Below are positions 17,966 to 27,814 of a stretch of 64,000 bases of DNA, piece after piece. Source of the DNA: an uncultured Alistipes sp. (lineage in GTDB: Bacteria > Bacteroidota > Bacteroidia > Bacteroidales > Rikenellaceae); assembly GCA_937899895.1 (NCBI GenBank), contig CALBQR010000058.1, forward strand, positions 43,211 through 107,210. The letters are read 5' to 3'. The position numbers were made by a program, and so were the translations under genes. Below the pieces are notes generated by a model that had not been told where the DNA came from, did no database searches, and worked only from the letters and a program-made list of their open reading frames with translations. Every line of letters starts with the position of its first letter. Within the stretch, counting starts at the first letter, position 1.

Positions 17966-18700
17966 ATGGAACAGAATAGTGTAATCTCACTTCGCGGAGT
18001 CTCGATATATCACGCCACGCGTGGCATTGGCCCAAAGGCCGAGGAGCGCGCCGTAAAGGAGGGTGAGTTGGTGTTGGCTGACGTGAATTTGGAGGTCGGT
18101 CGCGGCGAATTGGTATATCTGATCGGCCGCGTAGGCAGCGGCAAATCGACGCTTTTGAAGACTCTCTATGCCGAGGTGTCGCTCTTGACGGGCGAGGGTA
18201 GTATCGCAGGCTTTGATCTTCGCAAATTGCGTCGCAAGGATATCCCTCATCTGCGTCGTAAGATCGGTATCGTTTTCCAAGATTATCAATTGCTCAATGA
18301 TCGCAATGTTTTCCAGAATCTCTACTTTGTAATGAAGGCTACGGGATGGAAGAATGAGACCGATATGCGTCGTCGTGCCGACGAGGTGATGAAATTGGTC
18401 GGCTTGGAGAACAAATTGCATAAAATGCCCTTTGAATTGTCTGGTGGCGAGCAGCAGCGTTTGGTGATCGCCCGCGCTCTGCTTAACAATCCCGAAGTGG
18501 TGCTGGCTGACGAGCCTACGGGTAATCTTGACCCCGTTTCGGCAGAGGGAATTATGGAATTGTTTCAGAAGATCGTAGAGAGTGGTTGTTCGGTTGTAAT
18601 GTCAACGCACAATACCAACATTTTGGAGGATTATCCTTCGCGCGCAATACTCTTTTCAGGCGGACATATTAAGGAGGTACAGATCTCTCCCGAAGAGTAG
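17966..18700 (+). CDS. ftsE: Cell division ATP-binding protein FtsE
   Basis: 244 residues, start chosen downstream of the promoter. ABC ATPase with Walker A GRVGSGKST, Q-loop 'IVFQDYQLL', signature LSGGEQQR, Walker B 'VVLADEPTGNLD' and switch His in 'MSTHN'. 'FQDYQLL' and 'DEPTGNLDP' are FtsE/LolD-like. Length and lack of extra domains favour FtsE, which with FtsX couples the divisome to peptidoglycan hydrolases. A 13-residue insert near 15-30 (ATRGIGPKAEERA) is unusual. FtsX is not adjacent. LolD is the alternative. Monocistronic with a terminator. Confidence 0.75.
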   Translation: MEQNSVISLRGVSIYHATRGIGPKAEERAVKEGELVLADVNLEVGRGELVYLIGRVGSGKSTLLKTLYAEVSLLTGEGSIAGFDLRKLRRKDIPHLRRKIGIVFQDYQLLNDRNVFQNLYFVMKATGWKNETDMRRRADEVMKLVGLENKLHKMPFELSGGEQQRLVIARALLNNPEVVLADEPTGNLDPVSAEGIMELFQKIVESGCSVVMSTHNTNILEDYPSRAILFSGGHIKEVQISPEE

Positions 18701-18726
18701 CTGCGAATATATCTCTATAAACAAAA

Positions 18727-18765
18727 AAGGAATCGACCCGAAAATTTGGATCGATTCCTTTTGTT
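18727..18765. terminator. Bidirectional terminator between ftsE and yidE-like gene
   Basis: AAGGAATCGA (18727-18736) / TCGATTCCTT (18751-18760), with A and T runs on both sides. Confidence 0.85.
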
Positions 18766-18788
18766 TTGTCTATTTCGCTCGTACAGCT

Positions 18789-20453
18789 TTACAACGCCAG
18801 TAAGATAAATATTTGTGCTGTCAGCACTCGCAAGAACATCACAAACGGATATACGGTTGCATAACTTACAGCCGGCATATCGTTTCCTGCTGTCGAGTTC
18901 GAGTAGGCGAGAGCCGCAGGGTTTGTCATACTGCCCGCAACCACACCCATAAGTGTAAAATAGTCGATCTTATAGAATCTGCGAGCAATAATACCCACAA
19001 GCAGAATCGGGAGCATTGTGATAACAATACCGTAAAGCACCCACATATAACCGCCCTGATTGATTACTGTGTCGATAAAGCCCTCACCCGCGCTAATACC
19101 GACAGCCGCCAAGAAGAGCGAAATGCCCACTTCGCGAAGCATAAGGTTGGCACTCATTGTCGTATAAGTAACCAGATGGTAGTGCGCACCGAAACGGCTG
19201 ATAAGGATTGCAACGATCAGCGGGCCACCTGCCAGACCAAGCTTCACAGCCTGCGGCATACCAGGGATTGCGATAGGAATCGAGCCAACCAAAACGCCCA
19301 AGAAGATGCCGAGGAAGATCGAAATCAGGTTGGGCTCGCGCAGACGACGCATCGAGTTACCCAAAGCCTTTGCAACGGCATCGATTGCCATTTCCGAGCC
19401 GACAACGGTCAATCGGTCGCCAATCTGCAATTCGAGATTATGCTCCGGAATCAGATCGACACCCGAACGATTGACGCGCGTTACATTAACCGCATAATTA
19501 CTGCGCAGGCGCAACTCGCCGATAGTTTTACCGTTGATATGGGGCTGTGTGATAATGATTCGGCGCGAGATAAACTGCTGATCGAGGTTGAGCCAATCCG
19601 AGTGCTGCATATTGATCTGATGACCAAGCATCATCTCGATAGCTTCGACATCCTCGCTGGCGCAGATGATCAACATCTTATCGCCTTCGTTCAAGATGGT
19701 TGTTGCGTTTGCAATCTCGATACGGCCATCAACGCGACATACGCGCGATACAACAAATGAACGATTAATCAGACCGCGAGTTTCAAGCACGGTGCGACCG
19801 AAAAGGTTGGCATTTGTCAGCTCAATCGAAATTTTAGCGGCATATTTCGACTCGTTTGCGCTCTCCAATGCCTCTTTCTCCTTATCGAGTTTGATGCGGA
19901 AAAAGACACGCAACAGAACGATCGAAACAATAATACCTACAACACCCAAAGGATATGCAACGGCATAACCCATTGCGATCGAAGGATCTTGTACGCCCAT
20001 TGAATCGGCGTAGGCCTGCTGCGCTGCACCAAGACCCGGAGTGTTGGTTACTGCACCCGACAGAACACCGACCATTGTCGGTATAGGAGTGCCCGTTATA
20101 AGGTGAATAGCGTAGGCAGTTACAACGCCCAACAAAACAATAGCCGTAGCGATACCCACCAAGCGCATACCTCCCTTCTTAAATGCAGAGAAGAAACTCG
20201 GACCAACCTGCATACCGACTGAATATACAAACAGAATCAGACCGAACTCTTTGACAAAATCAATAATAATAGGGTCGATCTGCATACCGAAGCTGCCCAA
20301 TGCGATACCGACAAAAAGAATCCAGGTAATTCCGAATGAAATGCCTGCAATCTTAATTTTGCCCAAAGCGATACCTGCCGCAATTGCGATCGCCAAAATA
20401 AATACCGTATGAGCGATGCTATTTCCGAAAAATAGCGATGTTAACCAATCCAT
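18789..20453 (-). CDS. YidE/AspT-family putative transporter
   Basis: 554 residues. Two blocks of about five transmembrane helices (5-180 and 375-554) flank two TrkA-C (RCK_C) ligand-binding domains (about 205-365), the second in 'RVNRSGVDLIPEHNLELQIG'. 'GAVTNTPGLGAAQQA' in the first half and 'GSMTNPAALAYSNS' in the second are the inverted-repeat motifs of the aspartate:alanine exchanger superfamily (AspT/YidE/YbjL). The substrate is unknown. Monocistronic with its own -7 box. Confidence 0.88.
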   Translation of the reverse strand: MDWLTSLFFGNSIAHTVFILAIAIAAGIALGKIKIAGISFGITWILFVGIALGSFGMQIDPIIIDFVKEFGLILFVYSVGMQVGPSFFSAFKKGGMRLVGIATAIVLLGVVTAYAIHLITGTPIPTMVGVLSGAVTNTPGLGAAQQAYADSMGVQDPSIAMGYAVAYPLGVVGIIVSIVLLRVFFRIKLDKEKEALESANESKYAAKISIELTNANLFGRTVLETRGLINRSFVVSRVCRVDGRIEIANATTILNEGDKMLIICASEDVEAIEMMLGHQINMQHSDWLNLDQQFISRRIIITQPHINGKTIGELRLRSNYAVNVTRVNRSGVDLIPEHNLELQIGDRLTVVGSEMAIDAVAKALGNSMRRLREPNLISIFLGIFLGVLVGSIPIAIPGMPQAVKLGLAGGPLIVAILISRFGAHYHLVTYTTMSANLMLREVGISLFLAAVGISAGEGFIDTVINQGGYMWVLYGIVITMLPILLVGIIARRFYKIDYFTLMGVVAGSMTNPAALAYSNSTAGNDMPAVSYATVYPFVMFLRVLTAQIFILLAL

Positions 20454-20492
20454 AGATTTGATAATGTTTTTATAACCTAACTAAAACCACCG

Positions 20493-20500
20493 CAAAGATA
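20493..20500 (-). promoter_or_regulatory. -7 box (TATCTTTG) for YidE-like transporter
   Basis: Exact TATCTTTG on the minus strand, 40 bases upstream of the start codon. Confidence 0.6.
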
Positions 20501-20565
20501 AGACTTCTTAATATTTTTTAATAATAAAAATAGGACAAAAATCATCTGCGGCCTATATTTAGGCT

Positions 20566-20763
20566 CTATTTTATGGTTTTATGATCGCAATTCGCCGATT
20601 TTTCGAGATTTTGGCCCTTTGCAGAGGGGCATTGATCGGCCATAGAGCATCCGCAACTGCAACTGCCACTCTTGTTGCCACGAATACTACGCACCAATTT
20701 TATCGCTAAATATGCTGCGAGTAGAATGCCTATTGCGGCGACTGCCAAATCCTGCCACATCAT
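20566..20763 (-). CDS. FeoB-associated Cys-rich membrane protein
   Basis: 65 residues from the ATG at 20763, which overlaps the feoB stop (TAATG). The start one codon later is equally possible; the longer frame inside feoB is rejected. One N-terminal transmembrane helix (DLAVAAIGILLAAYLAIKLV) is followed by a cytoplasmic tail with five Cys in 'SCSCGCSMADQCPS' and near the end (NCDH). Short proteins of this type (FeoB_associated family) occur next to feoB and may assist iron handling, like FeoC. Translationally coupled to feoAB. Confidence 0.85.
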   Translation of the reverse strand: MMWQDLAVAAIGILLAAYLAIKLVRSIRGNKSGSCSCGCSMADQCPSAKGQNLEKSANCDHKTIK

Positions 20764-23159
20764 TAGAATAGTCCTCCTATGAGATAGATGATAAATGCTG
20801 CGGCCCACGCAATGGCCGTGTTATAGAAGACGGTTGCTGCCGCCCAATACCAACGACCCGTCTCCTTTGCAATGGCTATAAGAGTTGCAATGCAGGGGAA
20901 GTATAGCAGAATGAATACCATAAAGGCCAACGCTGTTCGAGTATCGAAATCGCCCGATGCAACCAATTTAGCTCCGAGCGAGGCATCTTCCGACAGTTCA
21001 CCCTCTTCGTTGGCCGGGATTGGTTCGGTAGCATACAGAACGCCCAACGTGCTAACTACAATCTCTTTTGCCGTTGCACCAGACAGCAAAGCTACGCTAC
21101 CTTTCCAATTCAATCCGATGGGGCGCATTATTGGCTCACATACTTTGCCAAGCTGACCTAAATATGAGTTGGAATAGTCATCGGCAATATGCTCGGTCGT
21201 GGTTACAATATCACCCTCTGCAACATTCGGTCGAGGGTAGTAGCTCAAAAACCAGACGATCAGTGAGCCGACCAAAATCACTCCGCCCATCTTGCGAAGA
21301 TATTGCGCACCCTTCTCCCACATATGTCGCAGTGTGGCCTGTAATGTAGGAACGCGATAGGGTGGCAACTCCATTACAAACGGGGTCTCCTCGACGGGGA
21401 ACAGGAAACGGCGCATAAGTTTGGCCGTTACAATTGCGACAATGATACCGAGAATATAAAGGGCAATCAGAACAAGGCTTGCGTACGATGGGAAGAATGT
21501 TCCGATGAGCAGGATATATATCGGCAGTCGTGCGCTACACGACATAAATGGCGAAATCAGGATTGTAATAACGCGGCTCGAACGGCTTTCGATAGTTCGA
21601 CAAGCCATAATGGCGGGCACGTTACAGCCGAAGCTCATCAGTAGAGGGATAAACGATTTGCCGTGCAGACCAATGCGGTGCATCAGTTTGTCCATAATAA
21701 ATGCTGCACGAGCCATATATCCCGAATCCTCCATCAGCGAGATGAAGAGATAGAGAATGAGAATATTGGGCAAAAAGACAATTACACTGCCCACGCCGCC
21801 AATGACGCCATTTATGATCAGATCCTTCAATGCGCCATCGGGCATCATTGCCCCAATAGTGTTCGACAGCCATTCGACACCCATTTCGATCCACTCCTGC
21901 GGATAGGCTCCGAGTGAGAATGTGGCGGCAAACATCAGCCACATCAAGAAGAAAAAGATCGGGAAACCCCATACGCGATGGGTTACAATCGTATCAATGA
22001 TGGTTGTCGTAGCAATCGGATTCTCCTCTCCCTTCTGGTATGTTTCGCGCAAAGCACCCGCGATAAAACCATACTTCTCGCTCGTTACAGCCATCTCGAC
22101 ATCTTCGCCAAGTTGTTTCTCGATACGTTCGACCTCACGATCGCGCACCTCAATCCACTCCGCAAAGCCCTCAATCGGCTGCAACATATGCTCGGCCTCT
22201 TTGTCGCGTTCGAGAAGTTTGATTGCCCAATATCGGGGAGGAAAGTGTTTGGGTAACTGATCTCGCACGGGACGCATTACATTCTGTAAAGCGGCAATGC
22301 CACTCTCTACAACTGCTCCGTGATTGATATGAATATGGCGCACACGGCTATCGCGGTTCTCATACACGTTGATAACCGTATCCAGCAGACGATCCAGACC
22401 TCTTCCCTCACGCGCCACAACAGGAACCATCGGAACGCCAAGCATACCTCCCAACTGCTCGTAATCGAGTTTGTCGCCACGAGCCTCCAACTCATCATAC
22501 ATATTGAGTGCAACAACCATATTGGGGTTGATGTCGATCAACTCGGTAGTAAGGTAGAGGTTGCGTTCGAGATTCGACGCGACAACGGCATTGATTACAA
22601 TATCGGGAGTATTTTCCACCAAGTGGCGGCGGACATAGATCTCTTCGGGCGAATAGGCCGAGAGGGCATAGGTGCCGGGAAGGTCGGTAATATTGAAACG
22701 ATAGCCCTTATATCGGAATGTGCCGGATTTGGCATCGACCGTTACGCCGCTATAATTTCCCACGTGCTCGTGACCTCCGGACAAAGCGTTAAACAGCGAA
22801 GTTTTACCACTATTCGGATTGCCAACCAGAGCCACATTGAGAACGCGGCGATGTGTTGATACGACCTCCTCGAACAGTTCCTCTTCGGTCAAAACATTGC
22901 GATCCTCCAACTTGCCGATCAGATCTTTCGCCTCGGCTTCGGTGATTACTTCAACCATTTCGGCCTCGCTACGTCGCAGCGAAACCTCATAATCCATAAT
23001 CTTATATTTGATTGGATCACGCAAAGGTGCATTAAGAAGAACTTCAACTCGCTTTCCGCGAACGAAACCCATCTCCATTACGCGGCGACGGAATCCACCG
23101 TAGCCCAAAACTTTGAGTACGATGGCCGTTTGGCCGGTAGGTATGTCGGAAAGGCGCAT
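20763..23159 (-). CDS. feoB: Fused FeoA-FeoB ferrous iron transporter
   Basis: 798 residues. Residues 1-75 are a FeoA SH3-like domain, fused to FeoB. The G domain follows: G1 GNPNSGKTSLFNALSG (113-128), G3 DLPGTY (about 160) and G4 NMYD. The membrane part contains two Gate domains ('FLPNILILYLFISLMEDSGY', 'SGATAKEIVVSTLGV') and a FeoB_C segment. It imports Fe2+ across the inner membrane, driven or gated by GTP hydrolysis. The FeoA-FeoB fusion is common in Bacteroidota. Own -7 box at 23190-23197; the Cys-rich partner gene is coupled downstream. Confidence 0.96.
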   Translation of the reverse strand: MRLSDIPTGQTAIVLKVLGYGGFRRRVMEMGFVRGKRVEVLLNAPLRDPIKYKIMDYEVSLRRSEAEMVEVITEAEAKDLIGKLEDRNVLTEEELFEEVVSTHRRVLNVALVGNPNSGKTSLFNALSGGHEHVGNYSGVTVDAKSGTFRYKGYRFNITDLPGTYALSAYSPEEIYVRRHLVENTPDIVINAVVASNLERNLYLTTELIDINPNMVVALNMYDELEARGDKLDYEQLGGMLGVPMVPVVAREGRGLDRLLDTVINVYENRDSRVRHIHINHGAVVESGIAALQNVMRPVRDQLPKHFPPRYWAIKLLERDKEAEHMLQPIEGFAEWIEVRDREVERIEKQLGEDVEMAVTSEKYGFIAGALRETYQKGEENPIATTTIIDTIVTHRVWGFPIFFFLMWLMFAATFSLGAYPQEWIEMGVEWLSNTIGAMMPDGALKDLIINGVIGGVGSVIVFLPNILILYLFISLMEDSGYMARAAFIMDKLMHRIGLHGKSFIPLLMSFGCNVPAIMACRTIESRSSRVITILISPFMSCSARLPIYILLIGTFFPSYASLVLIALYILGIIVAIVTAKLMRRFLFPVEETPFVMELPPYRVPTLQATLRHMWEKGAQYLRKMGGVILVGSLIVWFLSYYPRPNVAEGDIVTTTEHIADDYSNSYLGQLGKVCEPIMRPIGLNWKGSVALLSGATAKEIVVSTLGVLYATEPIPANEEGELSEDASLGAKLVASGDFDTRTALAFMVFILLYFPCIATLIAIAKETGRWYWAAATVFYNTAIAWAAAFIIYLIGGLF

Positions 23160-23189
23160 ATAATTAATTGTAACCCATTTTTTCGGCTA

Positions 23190-23197
23190 CAAAGATA
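23190..23197 (-). promoter_or_regulatory. -7 box (TATCTTTG) for feoAB
   Basis: Exact TATCTTTG on the minus strand, 30 bases before the ATG. The region just upstream (23198-23303) is AT-rich with CCTATTTGT-type direct repeats that could bind a regulator; none is identified. Confidence 0.6.
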
Positions 23198-23303
23198 CTA
23201 TTTTTAATATACTTTCATATCACCATTATTAATTATTTTCACTTTCAGAAACTACCTATTTGTATCTATTTACACCTATTTGTGCCGATTGATGTAGGGC
23301 AAC

Positions 23304-24671
23304 CTACCAACCACCGCCCAAGGCCTTGAATAGCGACACGTATGCGATATATTGCTGTGCGCGGACCTCGGCATAAGCCATTTGCGAATCGTACAGCGTT
23401 CGCTCGGCATCAAGCAGATCGGTGTAGCTGTTCAGACCGCCACGATAAAGGGCTGATGACATCTCCAAAATGCGCTTATCCGATGCGACCATCGAGGCGT
23501 ATCGTTCAGCTTCACGACCAAAAGTCGATATTTGCGACAGAGCGACACTGACATCGGCAAAGGCCTGCAAGATCGACTGCTCATACTGCTTTACAGCTTG
23601 ATAGTAACTTTCACGAGCCGACAATTCATCACGTTTCAGTCGACCGAAGGCGTAGATCGGTTGAAGAAGTTTTGCGGCCGCACTCCACGAGAATGGGTTG
23701 TCCGCAGTCAGCCCCTTTATTGTCGAGGAGAGCACTCCGCCCGATGCGGTCAGCGATAATGAGGGATAACGCGCAGCACGTTTCAGATTGACCTCGGCAG
23801 CCGCCTTCTCGACGGCGTAATAACTCTCCAAAACATCGGGGCGACGTTCGAGTAACGAGGAGGGCAGCCCGACAGGGATCATTGGAGGAAGTTTGTCGGC
23901 ATTGAGCAATAGAGCCGAATCCACAATCGAATCCACCGCATATCGGCCTAAAAGAGTATTTAGTGTTGATGCTGTTTGAACGACAGCGCGTTCATAATTG
24001 GGAATATCGACTGCCGCCGAAGCCTCCAAACTATACGCTTGTTGCATCTCAACAGCCGACACAAAGCCGTATCGGTACATTGAATCCATTAATGCGGCCG
24101 ATTTTTGTCGAGAATGATATGTGTTGCGTGCCGTTTCAAGGCAACTGCGATATTGCAACAACGTAAAATATGATGTAGCTACCTCGGCAGTAAGCGAGAG
24201 CATAACACCGCGGAAGGTCCATTTCGCAGCGTTCAAATCGGCATATGCGACCGCCTTTGAGTTGCGCAGGGTGCCAAATAGCGGAATCTCCCAACTGACG
24301 GCAGGGTTAATCGTATATTGTTGTTCGATTTTGGTTTCGCGCGTATAGTTTCCCTCGGCCGACATCTCGAACATAAACGAGGGAAGATATTGCGAGCGGA
24401 CGTTCCCCAATTCGATCCGAGCCTGCTCAATACGTGAAGCCGCAACAAGCAGATCACGATTGCCCGCGATCGCCCGCATAATAAGGTCATTCAGCGTCGA
24501 ATCGCCAAACTCCTCCCACCAAGCGAAATCGACCCCAAGCGAGTCGGTCGGCAACCCCTCTGCGAAACTGTATTCAGAGGGGATCGAAATGCGAGGAGGC
24601 GTAAGCCTCGCATCACATCCGCAAAGAGTGAGTAAAATCGCAAGTGTCGATATAGTTATTAAAGTTCTCAT
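23304..24671 (-). CDS. Outer-membrane efflux lipoprotein (NodT/OprM type)
   Basis: 455 residues. A lipoprotein signal ends at Cys19 (LLTLCGC). Two OEP repeats follow with typical coiled-coil patterns ('LIMRAIAGNRDLLVAASRIEQAR', first half, and 'YAVEKAAAEVNLKRAARYPS' second half) and the 'PLFG' and 'YAFGRL' turns. It forms the outer-membrane duct of the tripartite pump, whose other two genes lie directly upstream. Its ATG overlaps the RND gene stop by 4 bases (ATGA), so translation is coupled. Confidence 0.93.
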   Translation of the reverse strand: MRTLITISTLAILLTLCGCDARLTPPRISIPSEYSFAEGLPTDSLGVDFAWWEEFGDSTLNDLIMRAIAGNRDLLVAASRIEQARIELGNVRSQYLPSFMFEMSAEGNYTRETKIEQQYTINPAVSWEIPLFGTLRNSKAVAYADLNAAKWTFRGVMLSLTAEVATSYFTLLQYRSCLETARNTYHSRQKSAALMDSMYRYGFVSAVEMQQAYSLEASAAVDIPNYERAVVQTASTLNTLLGRYAVDSIVDSALLLNADKLPPMIPVGLPSSLLERRPDVLESYYAVEKAAAEVNLKRAARYPSLSLTASGGVLSSTIKGLTADNPFSWSAAAKLLQPIYAFGRLKRDELSARESYYQAVKQYEQSILQAFADVSVALSQISTFGREAERYASMVASDKRILEMSSALYRGGLNSYTDLLDAERTLYDSQMAYAEVRAQQYIAYVSLFKALGGGW

Positions 24672-27600
24672 AACGCTTCATTTTGTTGTTTTTCACGATG
24701 ACGTTCCAAATGGCCCAAACGTCCCACAAGATAGTAGAGAGCAGGGTAGAGGAAGATGCCGAACAGTGTCGCTATCAACATTCCGCCTACCAATGCCACA
24801 CCCATTGTATTACGTGCGATGGCATAGGCGCCGTGAGCGAATATCAGTGGCGCAACGCCTAAAATAAAGGCAAAAGCGGTCATTAATATCGGGCGAACGC
24901 GCAATCGCGCCGCGCCAATGGCGGAATCTATCAGCGACATCTTTTGCTCGAAGAAAAGGTGGTCGGCATACTCGACAATCAGAATAGCATTTTTGGCTGC
25001 CAGACCGATTAGCAGCACGATCGAAATTTGCATAAAGATATCGTTGATATATTTTGCTTCAAACAGATGAGCCAACCAGATAGAGAACAACGCCCCCATA
25101 ACGGCAAGCGGCACACCGAGCATAATGGCAATAGGCAAGGACCAATTGTTATACAGTGCAGCCAATGCCAGAAAGACAAACAATACCGCCAAAAGATAGA
25201 CCGCCGCACCACCCTTTGCGGCTGCCGCCTCTTGATAGGCAATTCCACTCCAAGCCATTCCGACATCTTCGGGCAGTGAGCGGGTGGCCTCATCAGAGAT
25301 GCTCTTCATCACCTGCGACGAGGAGACGTTTGATTTCGGGCTTACCGTCAGGGCAATTGAACGCAGGAGGTTGAACTGCGAAACGAACTCAACCCCGACA
25401 GTATCGACAACGCGCACAAACGACGAAACAGGTACGCTCTCACCTTGACTGTTAAGTACGAAATAGCTATCTAACGACGATGCGTCATTGCGATATTCGG
25501 GTGCGGCTTGTATATAGCTGCGATAAAGACGGCCGAATCGGTTGAAATTATTAATATACGACCCTCCGAGAAAAGCCGACAACTGATCGTAAAGTGCCGC
25601 CAAATCGACACCCTCGCTCAATGCGTAATCGCGATCGACATCTAATCGACGTTGCGGCACACGATTATTGAATTGCGATGTTACAGAGGCCACCTCCGGC
25701 AACTTTTCAAGCGCAGCAGTGAATTTAGTCGCTTGCTCCGAGAGATATTCCAATCCTCGGCTGTCGAGATCCTGCAACTGCAACTCCACTCCCGACGTAA
25801 CGCCCAGGCCGGGGATAGGCGGTGGAGTGAAGGCGTAGGCCTCTCCCGCATTTATCGTTTCGTATAGTTGCGCGTTTAGCGCGGCTGCCAGCTCTGCGGC
25901 GGTCTCTTTGCGTTTGTCGTAATCTTTCAAAGCAACAAATATGACACCGTTCGAGGTTGAAGCGATACCTGAAATCATATCGAATCCTGCGGCGGCCGCG
26001 GTATATTTCACAGCATTTTGTCCCGAAACAATTTTATTTGTTGCTGCTATGACCTGCTCGGTGCGTTTCAGTGATGCTGCTTCGGGCAGATTAACCATTA
26101 CCATAATATATCCCTGATCCTCTTCCGGTAGGAATCCCGATGGCACAACTCGCCAAAATGCTACAATCGCACACAATATAACCGCCACGAAACACAGCGT
26201 ACGTGCAACGTGCGAAACAATATGGCGAGTTATGACAGAGTATCGCTCCATTGATCTGTCAAACCAGCGATTGAAAGCCCCGAAAAATCCCGTTTCGCGC
26301 TCCTTTTTGGGGCGGAGGATCAAGGCCGATAGCGCAGGCGACAGAGTCAGCGCATTAAATGCCGAAATAGCGACCGAAATAGCAATTGTAATTGAGAACT
26401 GCTGGAACAATCGCCCTGTAATTCCTCCCGTAAGCGATACGGGGATAAAGACAGCCAACAGAACTATGGTTGTGGCAATAATCGGAGAGGCGACATTTCG
26501 CATAGCCTCCAATGTCGCTTCGCGGGGCGACATTCCGCGAGCGATATTAACTTGCACCGCCTCGACGACCACAATGCCGTCATCAACGACCAAACCGATG
26601 GCGAGTATCACGCCCAACAACGAGATGATATTGATCGAGAAACCAAGCAATGGGAAGAAAATAAATGTGCCGACTAATGATACGGGCACGGCGATTAACG
26701 GGATCAGCGTCGCGCGCCAATCCTGAATAAAGAGGTAGATTATAGCGACAACCAGCACCAAAGCCAACAGCAACGTGTAGAAGATCTCTTTGACACCCGC
26801 CTTGATATTTGATGTCGTATCGACTACCGTGTCAATTGCGACACCGTCGGGGAAGCGTTGCGAAATGGATGCGATAGCCGTTTTAACTCTATTGCCAACC
26901 TCCATTGCATTGCTGCCCGGTGTCTGATAGACTACAATCAATGCCGATGGCTGCCCATCGAAGCTCGACGATGTGCCATAGGTTTGACTGCCCAACGCGA
27001 CGTCGGCTATATCTTTCAGCCGCAATTGAGAGCCATCTTCGAGTGTGCGCAGAACAATCTCCGAATACTCCTCGGCCGATGAGATCTGTGGCGGCAGGGT
27101 TACGGTGTATGTGAATTCGGTCGCGCGATCGGAGGGCTCGCCACCCAATTGTCCGGTGGGGTAGATTTGCGCCTGCTCCTCGATGGCGGATGTTATTTCC
27201 GACAAAGACAGATTGTAGTACTCCATTCTGTCGGGCTTGATCCAGATACGCATCGAGTACTCACCTGCACCCATAATATCGACCTTGCCAACGCCATTAA
27301 TCTTCAAAAGTTCGTTTTGGAGGTTGATATAGGCGTAGTTTGACAAGAAACGATCATCGTAACGGCCGTCGGAATGGAGGGCATAGACCAGCAGGAAGCC
27401 CGTTTGAGTCTTCTGTGTCGTTACTCCTTGCTGCGTAACAGTTGCGGGCAACAATGCCGATGCTGACGAAACGTTATTCTGTGTGAAAATCGCATCCATA
27501 TCGGGATCGGAGCCAATCTCGAAGGTTACTTGCAGATTCATCGTGCCGCTATTGGCACTTGTACTCTGCATATAGAGCATATCGCTTACTCCCATTATAT

Positions 27601-27814
27601 TCTCGGCAATGGGCGTTGCTACGGCATTATCGACAGTCGTGGCATCGGCTCCGCTATATACAGCCGAAACCTCGACTACGGGCGGGGTAATATCGGGATA
27701 CTCCTCGATCGAAAGATTGAAGATCGAGATCAGTCCCAATAGAACAATCACTATCGAAAGGACAATAGCGAAGATCGGTCGTGAAACGAAAAACTTCTCC
27801 ATAACGCTCTGCAC
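24668..27814 (-). CDS. RND efflux pump inner-membrane subunit (AcrB/MexB-like)
   Basis: 1048 residues, the standard size for HAE1-family RND transporters, a proton-driven drug exporter. The N-terminus 'FFVSRPIFAIVLSIVIVLLG' and 'YPDITPPVVEVSA' are diagnostic. Proton-relay residues: the Asp pair in TM4 (GLVVDDGIVVVEAVQV) and the Lys in TM10 (GLAAKNAILIVEYAD). The porter domain includes 'FNRFGRLYRSYIQA'. It overlaps the adaptor gene by one base and the outer-membrane gene by four. Substrates cannot be read from sequence. Confidence 0.95.
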   Translation of the reverse strand: MQSVMEKFFVSRPIFAIVLSIVIVLLGLISIFNLSIEEYPDITPPVVEVSAVYSGADATTVDNAVATPIAENIMGVSDMLYMQSTSANSGTMNLQVTFEIGSDPDMDAIFTQNNVSSASALLPATVTQQGVTTQKTQTGFLLVYALHSDGRYDDRFLSNYAYINLQNELLKINGVGKVDIMGAGEYSMRIWIKPDRMEYYNLSLSEITSAIEEQAQIYPTGQLGGEPSDRATEFTYTVTLPPQISSAEEYSEIVLRTLEDGSQLRLKDIADVALGSQTYGTSSSFDGQPSALIVVYQTPGSNAMEVGNRVKTAIASISQRFPDGVAIDTVVDTTSNIKAGVKEIFYTLLLALVLVVAIIYLFIQDWRATLIPLIAVPVSLVGTFIFFPLLGFSINIISLLGVILAIGLVVDDGIVVVEAVQVNIARGMSPREATLEAMRNVASPIIATTIVLLAVFIPVSLTGGITGRLFQQFSITIAISVAISAFNALTLSPALSALILRPKKERETGFFGAFNRWFDRSMERYSVITRHIVSHVARTLCFVAVILCAIVAFWRVVPSGFLPEEDQGYIMVMVNLPEAASLKRTEQVIAATNKIVSGQNAVKYTAAAAGFDMISGIASTSNGVIFVALKDYDKRKETAAELAAALNAQLYETINAGEAYAFTPPPIPGLGVTSGVELQLQDLDSRGLEYLSEQATKFTAALEKLPEVASVTSQFNNRVPQRRLDVDRDYALSEGVDLAALYDQLSAFLGGSYINNFNRFGRLYRSYIQAAPEYRNDASSLDSYFVLNSQGESVPVSSFVRVVDTVGVEFVSQFNLLRSIALTVSPKSNVSSSQVMKSISDEATRSLPEDVGMAWSGIAYQEAAAAKGGAAVYLLAVLFVFLALAALYNNWSLPIAIMLGVPLAVMGALFSIWLAHLFEAKYINDIFMQISIVLLIGLAAKNAILIVEYADHLFFEQKMSLIDSAIGAARLRVRPILMTAFAFILGVAPLIFAHGAYAIARNTMGVALVGGMLIATLFGIFLYPALYYLVGRLGHLERHREKQQNEAL

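Noticed and set aside
18813..19760. 315-residue ORF antisense to the YidE-like gene
   Set aside because: Shadow frame, rich in His/Cys/Arg, no domains.
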